64,000 nucleotides of DNA from Isoetes taiwanensis (lineage: Eukaryota > Streptophyta > Lycopodiopsida > Isoetales > Isoetaceae): NCBI GenBank assembly GCA_021234155.1, contig JAJEKV010000002.1, forward strand, positions 39,421,841 through 39,485,840, written 5' to 3'. Positions 48,567 through 60,452 of the stretch are shown here, piece after piece; the first letter of the stretch is position 1; every line of letters starts with the position of its first letter. Position numbers and translations under genes: made by a program. The notes below the pieces were generated by a model that saw only the letters and a list, made by a program, of their open reading frames with translations, was not told the DNA's origin and did no database searches.

Positions 48567-51500
48567 TGCAGGACTTGCAACTGTTTCTTTCTTCTTTTAC
48601 AAACTACAAAAAGGCGCATATACAAAATCGTTTAGGGATTGAAAAATGGCAAAAGTGAATTTGTTAAGTGCTCTTATAAACATTCCATTATCTAGAAGAC
48701 ACTCCTATTGTACTTAACATAAATTGTGCAAGTCCAAGGTAGTTTTGCCAATGGCAAAAGATGCTCATTTTACACAGCAAAGCCTGATTTCCTGACATGG
48801 GGCCTTATACTACGAAAAAGATATGTAACTCGCGAAGAGGCACAAAAGGTGGTCTTTTTAGCTGTGATAAGAGGCTACAACAATCAAAGAAGGCAACATT
48901 CTTACAACAATCAAAGAAGGCAACATTCTTTCTTTCACAAAGGAAAGAGCAAGGGGGGATTATGAAGGACATAAGCAATTAACCTCAGAACTGTTTTGTG
49001 GTTTGAAATAGTTCTACATGATGACATGATATTGACAAGTCATGCAAGTGACTTGTTGCATCAAATCAAGAAGCATTTAAGGCCGTTTTGTCTTGCTTTT
49101 GCGTGGTTGAAAATTTGGCAGCGCAAGCATGTCATATCTGGCGCAATATAACAAAGGTTTGCACAATCCTTCTTTTAACAATATAAAAAGCAAGGTGAGG
49201 GATAAGATTTTGGTTGATGTATGTATTGTAAACCATCGGGGGCATGCCTAGTTTTAACCATCTTCTTTACACTAGTCAGACCATGCAGCATACAAGGAGG
49301 TGGCACTGGCTTGTGGCTAAAAGTATTTTTAGCTAATCTAAGAGGTACAGTCAATGAAAACAACTTGGCATGCTTGAGCAGTCTTCTCTGCAGCTGTACA
49401 TGATGCAGAGCAGACTTACTGTTTGCAAATCTTCCACTGTGGTTGCATTTTGTACCAGAATCCATTGGCTAAGACTTTTGATATAAGGCTTGGGTATGGA
49501 CGGTAGATACCAACAAAGAGCTAGTTTCGAAATTGGAATGTTAATGAGCAGTTACATAAGTGTTTATATATTCTTAGACCATGTACTGGTAGCATGCCAG
49601 TTAATTGCGAATATCAGCCTCTGTGTTATGTTCTCTAAAGTAAATGTGCGAAATACTTACTTATTAATTAATTGAGACCATAGCGAAATTAGGGAAGTAG
49701 TCACTCCACTGAATTGTACTGGAGCATGTTCCCAGGCATCGGCAACCAAATGTAACAAAATGAAAATTGGTCAATAGCCTGTGCATAGCTGTGTCCGGCC
49801 AGGTCTGCCTGTCTCTGTTATGGAATCGTATGCCCTAGGTTTTAAATTTCATATTTCTAGGTTTAGAACAAAACCTGCGATTGCAAGCTTCTGACGTAAA
49901 CCGACTGAAATATACCTGCGCCAAATTGAGAAGCATTTATCACGAGGAGCTAACCGTGCCCTCCTTGTGATTACCAATAGAGACGACGATCCAGAACTGC
50001 CACCGAATTTTCAAGACCGTCCATTTTTGTGGATGATGATCCAATGGCTTAAGCCGTACACTTTTGCATCCTCGTTTATTTTCGAATCCGCTGCTAGAAT
50101 ATCGTTTTTTTTTCCTCCAATTTCCGGTTTTTGTTTCGATTCAGCAAACTTTCGCCTCGCCAAGTTAATATTTAATAATATACTAGTAAACGTGTGCTCG
50201 GTGTTGTCGGGCTAATGTCTTGGCATGTGTCTTTACTTGGCCTTTAATATCTTTATGCAACTACAACATTGGATTGAACAATCTCTAATGGTACCAGCTT
50301 CAAGCATGGTCTTTGTATTTGCCATCATGGTCTTTGTATTTGCCATCACTTTAGTAGTGATTTTAAGAAGCGGCAGTAGGTTAAGCATTGTGACTCTCAC
50401 AATTTTCTAAAAAAGATCTTAATGAAAAAGAAAAATGAATCTGATCTTCATGGTAAAGATATTTTCACCTTAGGCAGAATATTTTTTTCACTTCTAACCT
50501 GCAACCTTAGGCAGAATATTATTTTGCAACTCTAAATGATTTTGTTTAAGTACGCACATGCAAAGGCAAAGCAACATGGTATTTAACATGGGCATAAAGA
50601 AAGACTTGCAAATGTAGCTCAGGCTAGAGAAACTTGGAGGCAAACTCCGACTTCAGTAAGAATCTGCTGGTCCTTCGAAGGCTCTGTTTGATCACGATCA
50701 TGTCAAGATTCTCTCTTGCAAGAGGCCATTGCTTGTATTTCTTTCTTGTGCAAAAAGAATGTATAAGCTATTGGCCGTGGGCTTTTGTACTTGAAGCAGG
50801 ACTTCGGTCTGACGGACAACAGACCCGGCCCTTGTTTTGTAGGGCGGATCCAACTTTGCTGGACTTCGCGAGCTTTAGAAGCTTTGTTTCAAATTGTACA
50901 ACACCAATTTGGCCTTGCTGCCTTAGTTTCTTAGACTCTTAGATTGCGTCGCCTTAGATTCTTAGGTGTTGCAGAGGCTTTGAAGAGTTTCATAGATCTT
51001 CTAGAGGTTCCGGAGAGGTACTGCGCGCTTCTGTTCGGATTGCAAAAGCATTTTCTTACCTTTGCAATGGTTCGGGGCATTTTATTTGCCATTCGCACAT
51101 GTATTTTCATACGTATCTACACAGGCAGAGGACCGCTCTAGTATACGGAGGTATGAGATGTTTATTTATGCACTGTAGATCTGCAATATTTTTGGAAATA
51201 TGCCAAGATCCAATGGAACAAAAAAAACATTTAACACTTGAGCCATTAATATCTATATACGCAATCAAACAATAACAAATATAATTCTTGTCCACTCTTT
51301 TAAAAGTATCATTTTATTTTCCACACGTGAATTAAAACAAAGGGCACATCATTTGCTATCGTGTAGATAATTACTACTTGATATATGTGCTGCTAAATAT
51401 GATATGTTCACCTAACTCTTAGGATGCACTCAATTTCAAACTGTAGTTGTCTGTTTGTACATTAGTACCTATTGCTATGTGAAAGAAAAAAAATCTTGTT

Positions 51501-51689
51501 TTAACCATGAATGAAACTTTGTATGTGAAACAAGCATTTTTTTGTGCAAAGAAATCACAACAACAAAAATACATAAATGCTTCAGTTCAAAAACTCTCCT
51601 TGGTAAAAGCAAAATCCATTTAGCTGCTTATTTTAGAAACGAATTAATATTTTTGGGAACAAATTTTGCAGACATCTAGACTGAGAAGC
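48567..51689. other. Intergenic upstream of DRC4, no supported gene
   Basis: The DRC4 promoter presumably lies just above 48566, but I see no decisive element. Small tandem duplications occur at 48879-48931 (22-base unit, 'acaacaatcaaagaaggcaac') and 50307-50348 (20-base unit, 'catggtctttgtatttgcca'). Frames at 49967-50215 and 50634-50942 have no recognised domain. Confidence 0.4.
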
Positions 51690-52406
51690 TCACTGCCGGA
51701 ATGTGGCGTGTCCCACGATCCTTCTTTCCAATCCGGAAAGCATCAACAAAATCTGCTCTAGTTATCTTCATCTCTTCGCTAAAGAATTTTGACACTACCT
51801 CTTTTGTGTTCTCATTCTCCTTTTCTATCAATCCCACATGCAGATGTTTAAAGCTCGTTGTTTCCGTTCTTGTGTCTCTACATACTCCTCAAAAGCATTC
51901 TTTAAATCTGAAATTTCTGTCGTACCATCTGATCCTTCAACTTCTTGTAATTCCTTGAGTTCCTATTTGACATGATCCATTTCTTCTCGTAATTGCTGGA
52001 AATTTGTGTGAAGATAATCGTTTTTCTGCCATCAGCTTTCTTGTCTGAATGCTTTTAATTCATTCCAGATAGCCATGAGCGAAATTTCCCCAAATAATTC
52101 TACCTGTATGCCGACCTGCCCAGATGATTCCCCATCAGAGTTTGATTCTTTATGCTTCTGTATTATTTTCTTGGATTGTTTCTTTGGGGCAGCCATGGTG
52201 CTGACAACAACTGCTGAAAATCTATATCCGACCAGAAAATCACAATTACAGATACCTAAACAGATCCAAACTTGATCAATATTATGTATCTTAGAAAGAT
52301 TTCGGAATCAGCTTTTTAACGAGTCCAAGCACGTGCCAATCTGACACTCTGGGAAAGAGTTATGGCCTGCTGAACCTTCACCTCCAAAACCCTAGTGCTC
52401 CAACGT

Positions 52407-52409
<3 letters not shown>
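51690..52409 (-). mobile_element. LINE-C: 5' fragment (leader + ORF1 part), 3'-truncated
   Basis: On the minus strand the leader (52409-52197) matches that of LINE-A, including CAGAGTGTCAGATTGGCACG and GGTGAAGGTTCA. ORF1 starts at ATG 52196 (MAAPKKQSKK) and continues through a decayed coiled coil. It ends in the RRM-like part at DAFRIGKKDRGTRH (about 51,700), where similarity stops. The rest of ORF1 and all of ORF2 are absent. The 5' end abuts (TC)n. Ordinary LINE truncation removes the 5' end, so loss of the 3' part suggests later deletion or recombination. Confidence 0.8.
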
Positions 52410-52446
<37 letters not shown>

Positions 52447-52456
52447 GAGAGAGAGA
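52410..52456 (+). repeat. (GA)n at 5' end of LINE-C
   Basis: Short GA tract with a GGGGGA interruption, directly adjoining the LINE-C leader. Confidence 0.95.
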
Positions 52457-52641
52457 CGTAGAGCACCTTAGCAAAAGCTAAACCAAGCAAAACCATATTT
52501 TAACTAACTCAATGTAGAATAGTGTAATATTTAAGACCGTAACATATCTCTTCAAGAGTAAATTAAAGATGCATTCAAACAAACAGAAACGATTACTCCC
52601 TTCTACGAAGGCAATTTCTGTTGTCTAAATACGTCAAAGGT

Positions 52642-52643
<2 letters not shown>

Positions 52644-52730
<87 letters not shown>
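52644..52730 (+). repeat. (GA)n microsatellite
   Basis: About 87 bases of uninterrupted GA, followed by degenerate GAGAGAATAC and GAGATGG repeats to about 52820. Confidence 0.95.
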
Positions 52731-52734
<4 letters not shown>

Positions 52735-52819
52735 TTGGCCAGACATCTTGTAGAGAGAGATGACGAGAGAGAATACGAGAGAATACGAGAGATGAGAGAT
52801 GGGGAGAGATGGAGAGATG

Positions 52820-52848
52820 GGTGAGAGTGGGAAAACCCAACTCTCACC
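52820..52848. repeat. Hairpin GGTGAGAGTGGG / CCCAACTCTCACC
   Basis: Near-perfect inverted repeat with an AAAA loop and one bulged base, at the right margin of GA-rich DNA. A near-identical hairpin lies at 60424-60452 in the same position relative to another GA tract. Confidence 0.8.
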
Positions 52849-53486
52849 TCGAGATGATTCGCCCCTAACCGTTTAGGCGCTTTCATTGCCCACTAACCAA
52901 ACAATTAGCCTTAATTTTATTTGCCAAAAAAACCGCCCAAATGTTTCCCTACCCATACCCGGGCCATTTCCCTGTTTCTTGATCTTCAAGGCGCTAATTC
53001 TTGCTCCAAGTATCCAATTCCTCGAAGCAATTAGCCGATTACGATCCGGTATTCATCCGATTCTGGCGCAGGCATTTTCATTATATTTTTGTGCATTCGT
53101 TCATTAATTTCGATCGTCAATTTCCTTTTATGTCGTCCTTATTCCCAATCAATTAATTGGATTCAGATGTCTAAGGCCTCTCGATCCGCTTTGCCCGGAA
53201 ACCGGCAAGCCTTTTCGTGCCTCCTCGGATTGAAAAAATGGCACCAAGAAGGACCCGAAAAATGACAGGCGGATCTCCATGGATGTGCAATTGGAGACTA
53301 ATTACGAGCCAATTCCCTCTTCAAGGCAGTCAAAAGAAAAGAGATCCAAGCGTGTATTCAAATAAATTGGGCATCCTCCAATATTGTGAGTGAATCTTTA
53401 GAAACCGATTACTGCTTTGGCTATTGTTGTGCATGAGCGGAAAATTCGAAAGTGATAGACACAAAGAATAGGAAGTCCCCCGTGCA

Positions 53487-53756
53487 ATGGATGGATCACG
53501 GTGTCTCCACATTCCTCAATCTCCCGAGCGAGATGAAATTGGTAACCTGAGGCACCCTCAACCTCTCCAACACACGTGGAGGGAAATTATGATGAAATTG
53601 CAGCCCTTTGTTGGGGGTTTAGTGGAGCCGAGACAACTAAAGAACAAATGGGATAAGCTGCAAGCTAAATTTAAAGATGAGAAGGAGGCTTGTAGCCATA
53701 CAGTTCTCGAACCATCAAGTTGGCGATGGTATGACCGTAATGGAAGAAGTTAAATA
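53487..53756 (+). pseudogene. Myb/SANT-like DNA-binding protein of Harbinger element
   Basis: The frame contains TWREIMMKLQPFVGGLVEPR followed by QLKNKWDKLQAKFKDEKEA and WRWYDRNGRS. This is the typical trihelix/Myb_DNA-bind_3 pattern (W..I......P....QL.NKWD.LK..FK...). It stops at 53752-53754. Related but frame-shifted coding continues to about 54390 (MTQSICEMTKETLLEIAKLL), where the C-terminal part of such proteins would be. The gene is therefore broken. The frame before residue 30 is not convincing, so the true start is unclear. Confidence 0.6.
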
Positions 53757-54567
53757 TGGTGTTACCTCGATAATCCAATACCGTCTTTGGTGATGATGGT
53801 GAATTTGGCAATGAAGCTTTTCGAGGTGCAGACTTGCATGCCAATTACTCGAGAATCTTTCATGAATGACAGTTTTTTGAAACCCCATTTGGAACAGAAT
53901 CAAAACATTTGAAGACCAATTTGCTGATCCACCCAAATTCAAACAATGATGTTAACACGGAAATCCAAGCAATCCAAAGATGCCGAAAATTCCAATCAAT
54001 AGGACACCCACGAGAAACCGCATTTATTCTTCAAGTCCTAGATCAAAAGACATGTAATCACTGAGTTTGTGGAAAACCTACAAGTAGAAAGAAGTCCAAA
54101 GTTGCAAATAGATGAGGACATTGCAATGGGAATATCACGGATGGCAAGCACATTTGGGGACACAGAGGTGAAGAAATTAGATTTTCTAAAAAGAAGAAAG
54201 TGCAAGAAAAATTGAGTTGGTCGGGAATTGGAAACAATAAGATCTCATAAAAACGGTCCTGAAAATTGCAGAGTCAATGGTCGCAATGACTCAAAGCATA
54301 TGTGAAATGACAAAGGAGACCTTGCTCGAAATTGCCAAACTTCTTTGCCAAAAACAAGGAATAAAGGTTCGTTTTCGGTTATTTGCTTTTTAGAATTTCT
54401 TTTTTTTGAACCTGTCACAAAATCATCCAAAGATTCTTAAATATTAAAGAAGTTGTATGTGACCCTATTATTTTAGCATTAAATATTGCCTTCTAGTCAC
54501 AGTCATCCAAATTCGTAAAGGCTACTTAAGCTCCCTCCAATTCTTGCATGCAAGCCCCTTCGACAAT

Positions 54568-55132
54568 ATGGAGAGAGTCGTGAACCGAAAGCGCCAACGC
54601 TCTCCTAGCCGAAGCTCCTCTTCTTCGAGTTCCTCTTCTTCGAGTTCCTATCAAACTCCACCCACCACATCTTCATCTTCCTCCGAAAGCCCTACTACTC
54701 GACCATGATACCTGGCCTACCTCCGGTGATGAGGTTCTTCCGCAGGGCAGTGGGGGGATTCTCTGCCGGTTTTAGTGACCCTTTGTCGGCTTAGAGAATA
54801 TTTTTCAGGAAAATCAAGAAGACTCTTCGGACGAAGTGGAGCAAGAAGAAAGCGAGTTTTCATCTCCCACTGTCCAGCCAGGAGACCCTGAAGTTGAAGT
54901 TATGTCTCACAAGGTTATTCATTGCAGCTTCAGTAAGGAGACCATTTCAGTTTTTATTCGAATGGGCATTTCCGTGGATCAGGAGGTTTTGGAATGGGCA
55001 GCAAATTCTGCAAACAACCGTACAGGGCATATGGAGTGTGTCTATTTGAAGCTACAGGAAATGTGGTGCCTCCATCAAATTCGTAGTCCAACCTTTCCTT
55101 GTGATCTGTGTCCCCTTTCTATGCGAATCTGA
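54568..55132 (+). other. Ser-rich and acidic ORF pair, possible two-exon gene, unidentified
   Basis: ATG at 54568 opens a 46-codon Arg/Ser-rich frame (MERVVNRKRQRSPSRSSSS...) that stops at 54706. A good acceptor (TATTTTTCAG, 54808) precedes a second open stretch, 54809-55132. That stretch starts ENQEDSSDEVEQEESEF and continues with VIHCSFSKETISVFIRMGIS and LEWAANSANNRTGHMECVYL. I could not find a donor joining the two in frame. No family is recognised. It sits between the two Harbinger genes and may be cargo or host sequence. Confidence 0.25.
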
Positions 55133-55692
55133 CTCTCCTTCACTTCTTTTTTTTGTTATGCATTTTCTTTTTATAAAATGCCCTTGTTTCTGTTAAATGG
55201 CATGGTCGCCATTCTTTTTCTCATATGATTGCTTTCGGGCCATGGTTGAAAACAAATGCCAATGTGTATTCATGCAGATTTCCTGGTATCATTGGAAGGT
55301 GTGCGTGACTTGTTTTAGTATAGTGAAGTCATTTGACTCACTTAGAATGTTTCGGCAGCTCAAATGCTCAAATATTTTGAACAGGGGCTTTATATGCCCA
55401 TGTAATCTTTTTTTTTATGAATATAAACTTCTCTTTTCAAACTTGTTTGTGTACAAATGATTTTTCCCGCTCTTGTAAGTTCTCTAATTGTGAAGTCACG
55501 GGACTCACTAATTACAGAACGTGTTGTTCAAGATTTCTAAGTGAAATGTTTTGAGGCTCTAAATGGAAACTTAGCTCTAAACTCAATCACTTATTTATCA
55601 TAATGTAAGAAATGCCCCACAAATAAGTAAAGATAGCGAGATGGATAAGAATTGACATTTGAATTTAATATTTTTTGTCTACAAAAAAACAA
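55133..55692. other. No supported gene
   Basis: AT-rich sequence between the Ser-rich ORF and the 3' end of the Harbinger transposase. Confidence 0.4.
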
Positions 55693-56749
55693 TCACGGGA
55701 TCACATGTCCATCCAGATTTTGAAATAACACGTGCCTCATTTGATCACCTTGTTTTTTTAATGACCTGTTCATGGCTTCTGTTTCATAGTAGTAAATTGG
55801 TGGAGGATCATCCTCAATTGGCAGCATGTCCCAGCCCTTGTGTTCCATTATACAGAAGTTCCAAAGAACACAACATGCGTGTATGATCTTGGAAGCTTTG
55901 GCAACATGCACGGGCAAGTGTTTCAGAATTCTGAATTTTTCCTTAACAATCCCAAATCCATTCTCCACACACACTCTGCCCCTACAAATCCTTTTGTTGA
56001 ACTTACCATAAGCACCCTGATTTTGAGGAAAAACTTTAAGGAGAAAGGGCCTGCTAGAATAGGCTGAGTCACCTAATAGAAGAGGTGGAATATTTACCTG
56101 AACATCTTGATCAGTAGGCTGCCCCTTCTTCAGTTTTCTGCCACTAAGAGTCACCACTGGTTCTTGCAAAATTTGTTTGGAGGCAATTTTGTTATAGATG
56201 GAGCTCTTCTTGAACTGGTTTGAATCATGGACTGAACCTGTTCTTGTTACACAAACATTTATAAAAAGTCTGCTATGTGTCACAATTCCTTGCATGAGAC
56301 ATGAATGCCTCTTATGTCTGCTGTAATAGTCTTCCCCATTGTCTTTTTTTTTGGGTTTCCTCCATAAAAAATTATGGGATCCGCTAACCGCACCATATAT
56401 ATTGGGCAACCCCGTTGCATCATGGAATTCCTTAATGCAATCAATTAATCTTGCACCCGTAGGCATTGCAACAAAACGTTTGTAAAGCATTGTCTTGAAG
56501 CCAAAACAAGCGTGATTTTCTTGGTATATTTACATCTTTGTTGTTTTCCCAACATAAAATCTCGGCCAGACATGTAAGGGCATATCCCGTGTGCAAGAAA
56601 ATACGAAACCATAGCAACTGCTTTCCTGGATCAACAGGGGGCCTTACTTTAATACCGGGCCCGACAAGATAGGGCACAATTAAACCTACCAATCTCTCAA
56701 ATGTGGCTCTCTTCATCCCGTAAAAATTGGTGCCACATATCATCTTCAA
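55693..56749 (-). pseudogene. PIF/Harbinger transposase (DDE_Tnp_4 type), inactivated
   Basis: The N-terminal part (56749-56500) has FYGMKRATFERLVGLIVPYL and a helical region (KQLLWFRIFLHTGYALTCLAE). After a frameshift near 56480-56500 the catalytic part (56490-55693, 265 codons) follows. Motifs: IYGAVSGSHNFLWRKP, where the family has A-x-D-G-(T/S)-H, so the first catalytic Asp is Ser here; PPLLLGDSAYSS with the second Asp; and GRVCVENGFGIVKEKFRIL with the catalytic Glu. The C-terminal CCVLWNFCIMEHKG segment is also typical. Loss of the first Asp plus the frameshift mean it cannot be active. It is convergent with the Myb-like gene at 53487. Confidence 0.88.
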
Positions 56750-56760
56750 AGGGAGCTATA

Positions 56761-57488
<728 letters not shown>

Positions 57489-57699
57489 GTATTAAATCTT
57501 TGGGAGGCCTAAAAGGCCTAAAAGACATCCCGTGTTTAGATACAATCATAAAAGAGAAAATGAGTCTCAGAATCCTCATCTTGCTCGTCACTCTCACTCA
57601 AAATATCTTCTTCTTCAAGAAGACTATTCAACCTTTTTAAACAAATCTCTCTATGTTGTAGAAGATCTAGTAAATAGGCATCAATTTTCTCCCCATCCA

Positions 57700-59375
57700 T
57701 GGAGAAGAAAGTTTGTAGATCCTCAACAAGAATATCATGTTGAATCCGAAGTGAGTAGTAAGCTTCACACCTAAGTAATGTGTGTTCTTCATCTTCTACT
57801 TCATCTTCACCACATACCTTATCTTTCAGACCGGGGAATTATATGCCCCCATCTACCCGTTTCCACACCCAAGTGATGAGAACTAAGGCGAATTCTACCA
57901 ATTGCATGCCTCTTCTTTATAGAGATGTTATCCGCCAAATACTGCGCCACTTCCAGCCTAGGATTCATGTTTTGTCTATAAAGAATCATCTTCGTCTTTG
58001 GTTGTGCCCACATCTTTCTTTGAAACTTATCAAAAACCCATTGCCTTAGATTCTTACCCTTTGAGATTGCCTCTTCCCAATGAATATCCCATCTTCCTAG
58101 CCAACATCCCGAAACCATCCTTTATCTTTGCTGGCCAAAAAAGCCTTATGTGGAAGCCTAGTATCATCCATATGTATCACTTTATTCAGAAAGCGGATGC
58201 ATCTTATCATGGCTTCTCCCTCCAATAGTAAGAGGCCACACTCCGCTAGCATCACCGGATATGACGTTTGGGCCTTAACTCCCAACTCGAGCCTGATAAA
58301 CTTTTTTAAAATCTGCTCAAGATCATCCCATAGACCTTGCGTGATACTGGGCCCCCAGATCTCACTACCATACAATGCAACACTTAGCACCAAGGATTCA
58401 AACAATCTCTTCTTAAGTGTCCATGACCATAGATGTGCCCTCCTGCATAGACTTTGCATGGCATAAAGAGCCTTATGGCTCCCATCAACTCTATGAGCAA
58501 TGCAAGTATTCCACCTGTGATTCCTATGAAACATCAGCCCCAGATACTTATAAGAATCACAAGTGCTTACCAAATGATTTTTGTATCTAAAAGTGCTTTC
58601 CTGCTTGAGTGCTCCCACTGTCATAATGCTAGTTTTCTCCAAGTTCACTTGCATCTCGGTAGAGTCACAAAAACGAGCCAGCCCATCTAAATGGCTTTGT
58701 ATACACTCCGAGGAGCGCGCAAAGATGACCACATCTGCATATATTAGCAACTTCACCACAAAGTCATGTAGCAAAATACCACCAGGACAATTTGCCTGTA
58801 ACCAACTTTCCAACCCATCAATAAATAATCCGAACAAGGTGGGAGACATGGGACACCCTTGTTTCACTCCAATGTTACTAGATATATAATCAGGAGTTTG
58901 TAGAGATAGCGGAAAAGACAATTGTATTAGCACCTTTTCATATAGAACCTGAACCGCCTCTTTGAGTTGAATTGGCACATTGATCTTATCCATTCTCTCC
59001 CATAATTGTGATCTTGGCACTTTGTCAAAGGCCTTTTTTAAAATCCACAAAGGCCACATATGCCGGTTTTTTCGTGCCTTTCACTATATCAAATATTGTT
59101 TTCAGTACTAACAGATGATCTAAGGTAGACCTTGCTGCCCGAAAACCAGCTTGTGATTCCGCCCTCTTGACATTAATCTCAGCCCATGTGCTGATTTTAG
59201 TTTCCAAAATAGATGCAAGGAGTTTAGGCATTAGACTACTAACCAAAATGGTCCTGTAATTGCTTACATCATTGAGAGATCCTCCTTTGTGAACTGGTAC
59301 AACTCTGTTAACTTGCCATTCTAAAGGAAATCCCTGCTCTATTAACTGGTACAACTCTGTTAACCTCCCGCACAT
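57700..59375 (-). pseudogene. LINE-D ORF2 remnant (reverse transcriptase C-part)
   Basis: Recognisable: WQVNRVVPVHKGGSLND (about 59310), KPAYVAFVDFKK (about 59060), a frame break at about 59040, AFDKVPRSQLWERM, GVKQGCPMSPTLFGLF (about 58860), then LLIYADVVIFARSS at about 58740. The second Asp codon of YADD is missing, a 3-bp in-frame deletion of a catalytic residue. Later: YKYLGLMFHRNHRWN, a break near 58100, and a Cys region (about 57835-57780) with KVCGEDEVEDEEHTLLRC, whose first Cys is lost. Not active. Confidence 0.9.
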
Positions 59376-59377
59376 CC

Positions 59378-60160
59378 CTATTCTGTGACAATCGCCTTCC
59401 CTTTCAACCATTTCACGGTCTGATTTTTCTGCTTTGCCTCCTTGAATTTAATGAGCTCTTGTTTCTTTTCCTGCATCTGTTCTTTTGACAGGTCCTCGTT
59501 TACCCAAATGAATTTACCTTTAAGGGTATGCCTTTGTTTCAGGATTTGGAATTTTGCCTCTCTGTTAGGCAGCCGAAGTAAGATATTGCGAGTGCCTGCA
59601 TCTCTTTTCCCCAACCTGAAAGCATCTAAAATCTCAATCTTGGGTACGAGCATGTCTTCCTGCAGAAATTTCTCAACTGTTTCTTTCGTATTTTCATTGG
59701 CATGCTCGGGCAGTCCTACTATTCTCAGATTTAGTGCTCTTTGCTTCCGTTCCTGAGTTTCCACATAATCATCAAACAAGGTTCTCAAATTCCCAACCTC
59801 CTCCATTGCTGAATCCAATGCATTTTCAGAACTTTTCTCCTTCAAAGCCAGAATCTCTCCTTTTACCTCATTCAATTCACCCTGCAGTTGCACAAAATTT
59901 GAGCGAAGGGCTTCATTTTCCCTTCGCAAGTACTTGATCTCTTCCAGAAGTTTCGTTTCCCTAAGGGCTGATTCTTGCCTGAAAGTAATCAATTCATTCA
60001 TGATAGCAGCAAGGGAGAGTTTCACCTCAGATTCATCCTCCGCACCACATTTCGTCCCTGATTTTCCCTCCTTCTTATTCTTCTGATCAACGGATTCTGC
60101 TTCTGAAAGGTCAGCATCGGTGTCAGCACCAGACGATCCCCCTGTTTCGGAAATGTCCAT
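59378..60160 (-). CDS. LINE-D ORF1 protein (coiled coil + RRM-like)
   Basis: The frame is open for 260 residues from ATG at 60160 (MDISETGGSSGADTD). An acidic N-terminus is followed by a coiled coil (KLLEEIKYLRRENEALRSNF and onward) and then RALNLRIVGLPEHANEN, starting the RRM-like domain. DAFRLGKRDAGTRN and FIWVNEDLSKEQMQEKKQ complete it, ending KGKAIVTE. It is similar to the LINE-A ORF1, with a different N-terminal 40 residues and an unrelated leader, so LINE-D is a separate subfamily. The frame also extends upstream to 60451 through T-rich and TC-rich sequence, which I regard as leader. Confidence 0.82.
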   Translation of the reverse strand: MDISETGGSSGADTDADLSEAESVDQKNKKEGKSGTKCGAEDESEVKLSLAAIMNELITFRQESALRETKLLEEIKYLRRENEALRSNFVQLQGELNEVKGEILALKEKSSENALDSAMEEVGNLRTLFDDYVETQERKQRALNLRIVGLPEHANENTKETVEKFLQEDMLVPKIEILDAFRLGKRDAGTRNILLRLPNREAKFQILKQRHTLKGKFIWVNEDLSKEQMQEKKQELIKFKEAKQKNQTVKWLKGKAIVTE

Positions 60161-60342
60161 TTTGGTCTTCGGCCCCTTTTTAACTTTCTCCACAGCGACA
60201 GATTTGGACGACCACTCTTGCCCCCCGCCATGTGCACTCTTTTTCTTGATTTCAGCCCCCCGCCATAGTCGGCCCAAAACCAAATGCGACCCACATGATC
60301 GCTTTTTTTTTTTTTTTAGAGAGGAGGAGGGAGGGAGGGAGG

Positions 60343-60345
<3 letters not shown>

Positions 60346-60379
<34 letters not shown>
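60346..60379 (+). repeat. (GA)n tract flanked by 20-bp direct repeats
   Basis: Short GA tract preceded by GGAGG repeats. CCCACATGATCGCTTTTTTT lies on both sides (60290-60309 and 60385-60404), so the GA-rich block sits between direct repeats. Confidence 0.85.
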
Positions 60380-60381
<2 letters not shown>

Positions 60382-60423
60382 TCCCACATGATCGCTTTTT
60401 TTGGGCGAGAGGGGCGAGAGGGA

Positions 60424-60452
60424 GGTGAGAGTGGAAAAAACCCACTCTCATC
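60424..60452. repeat. Hairpin GGTGAGAGTGG / CCCACTCTCATC
   Basis: Inverted repeat with an A-rich loop. It is homologous to the hairpin at 52820-52848, including the flanking GA-rich context. Confidence 0.8.

Larger units (their letters stand above)
53230..56760. mobile_element. PIF/Harbinger-like DNA transposon, decayed, boundaries not found
   Basis: A Myb/SANT-like ORF (plus strand, 53487) and a DDE transposase (minus strand, 56749-55693) face each other. This is the two-gene arrangement usual for PIF/Harbinger elements, in which the Myb-like protein recruits the transposase to the ends. I could not identify terminal inverted repeats or a TWA duplication, so the coordinates only enclose the coding parts. 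An unidentified Ser-rich ORF pair lies between them. Confidence 0.65.

Noticed and set aside
60161-60451. Extension of LINE-D ORF1 upstream to 60451 (MRVGFFHSHL...)
   Set aside because: The extension translates TC-rich, T-rich and hairpin leader DNA. Homology to LINE-A ORF1 is found only downstream of the ATG at 60160.
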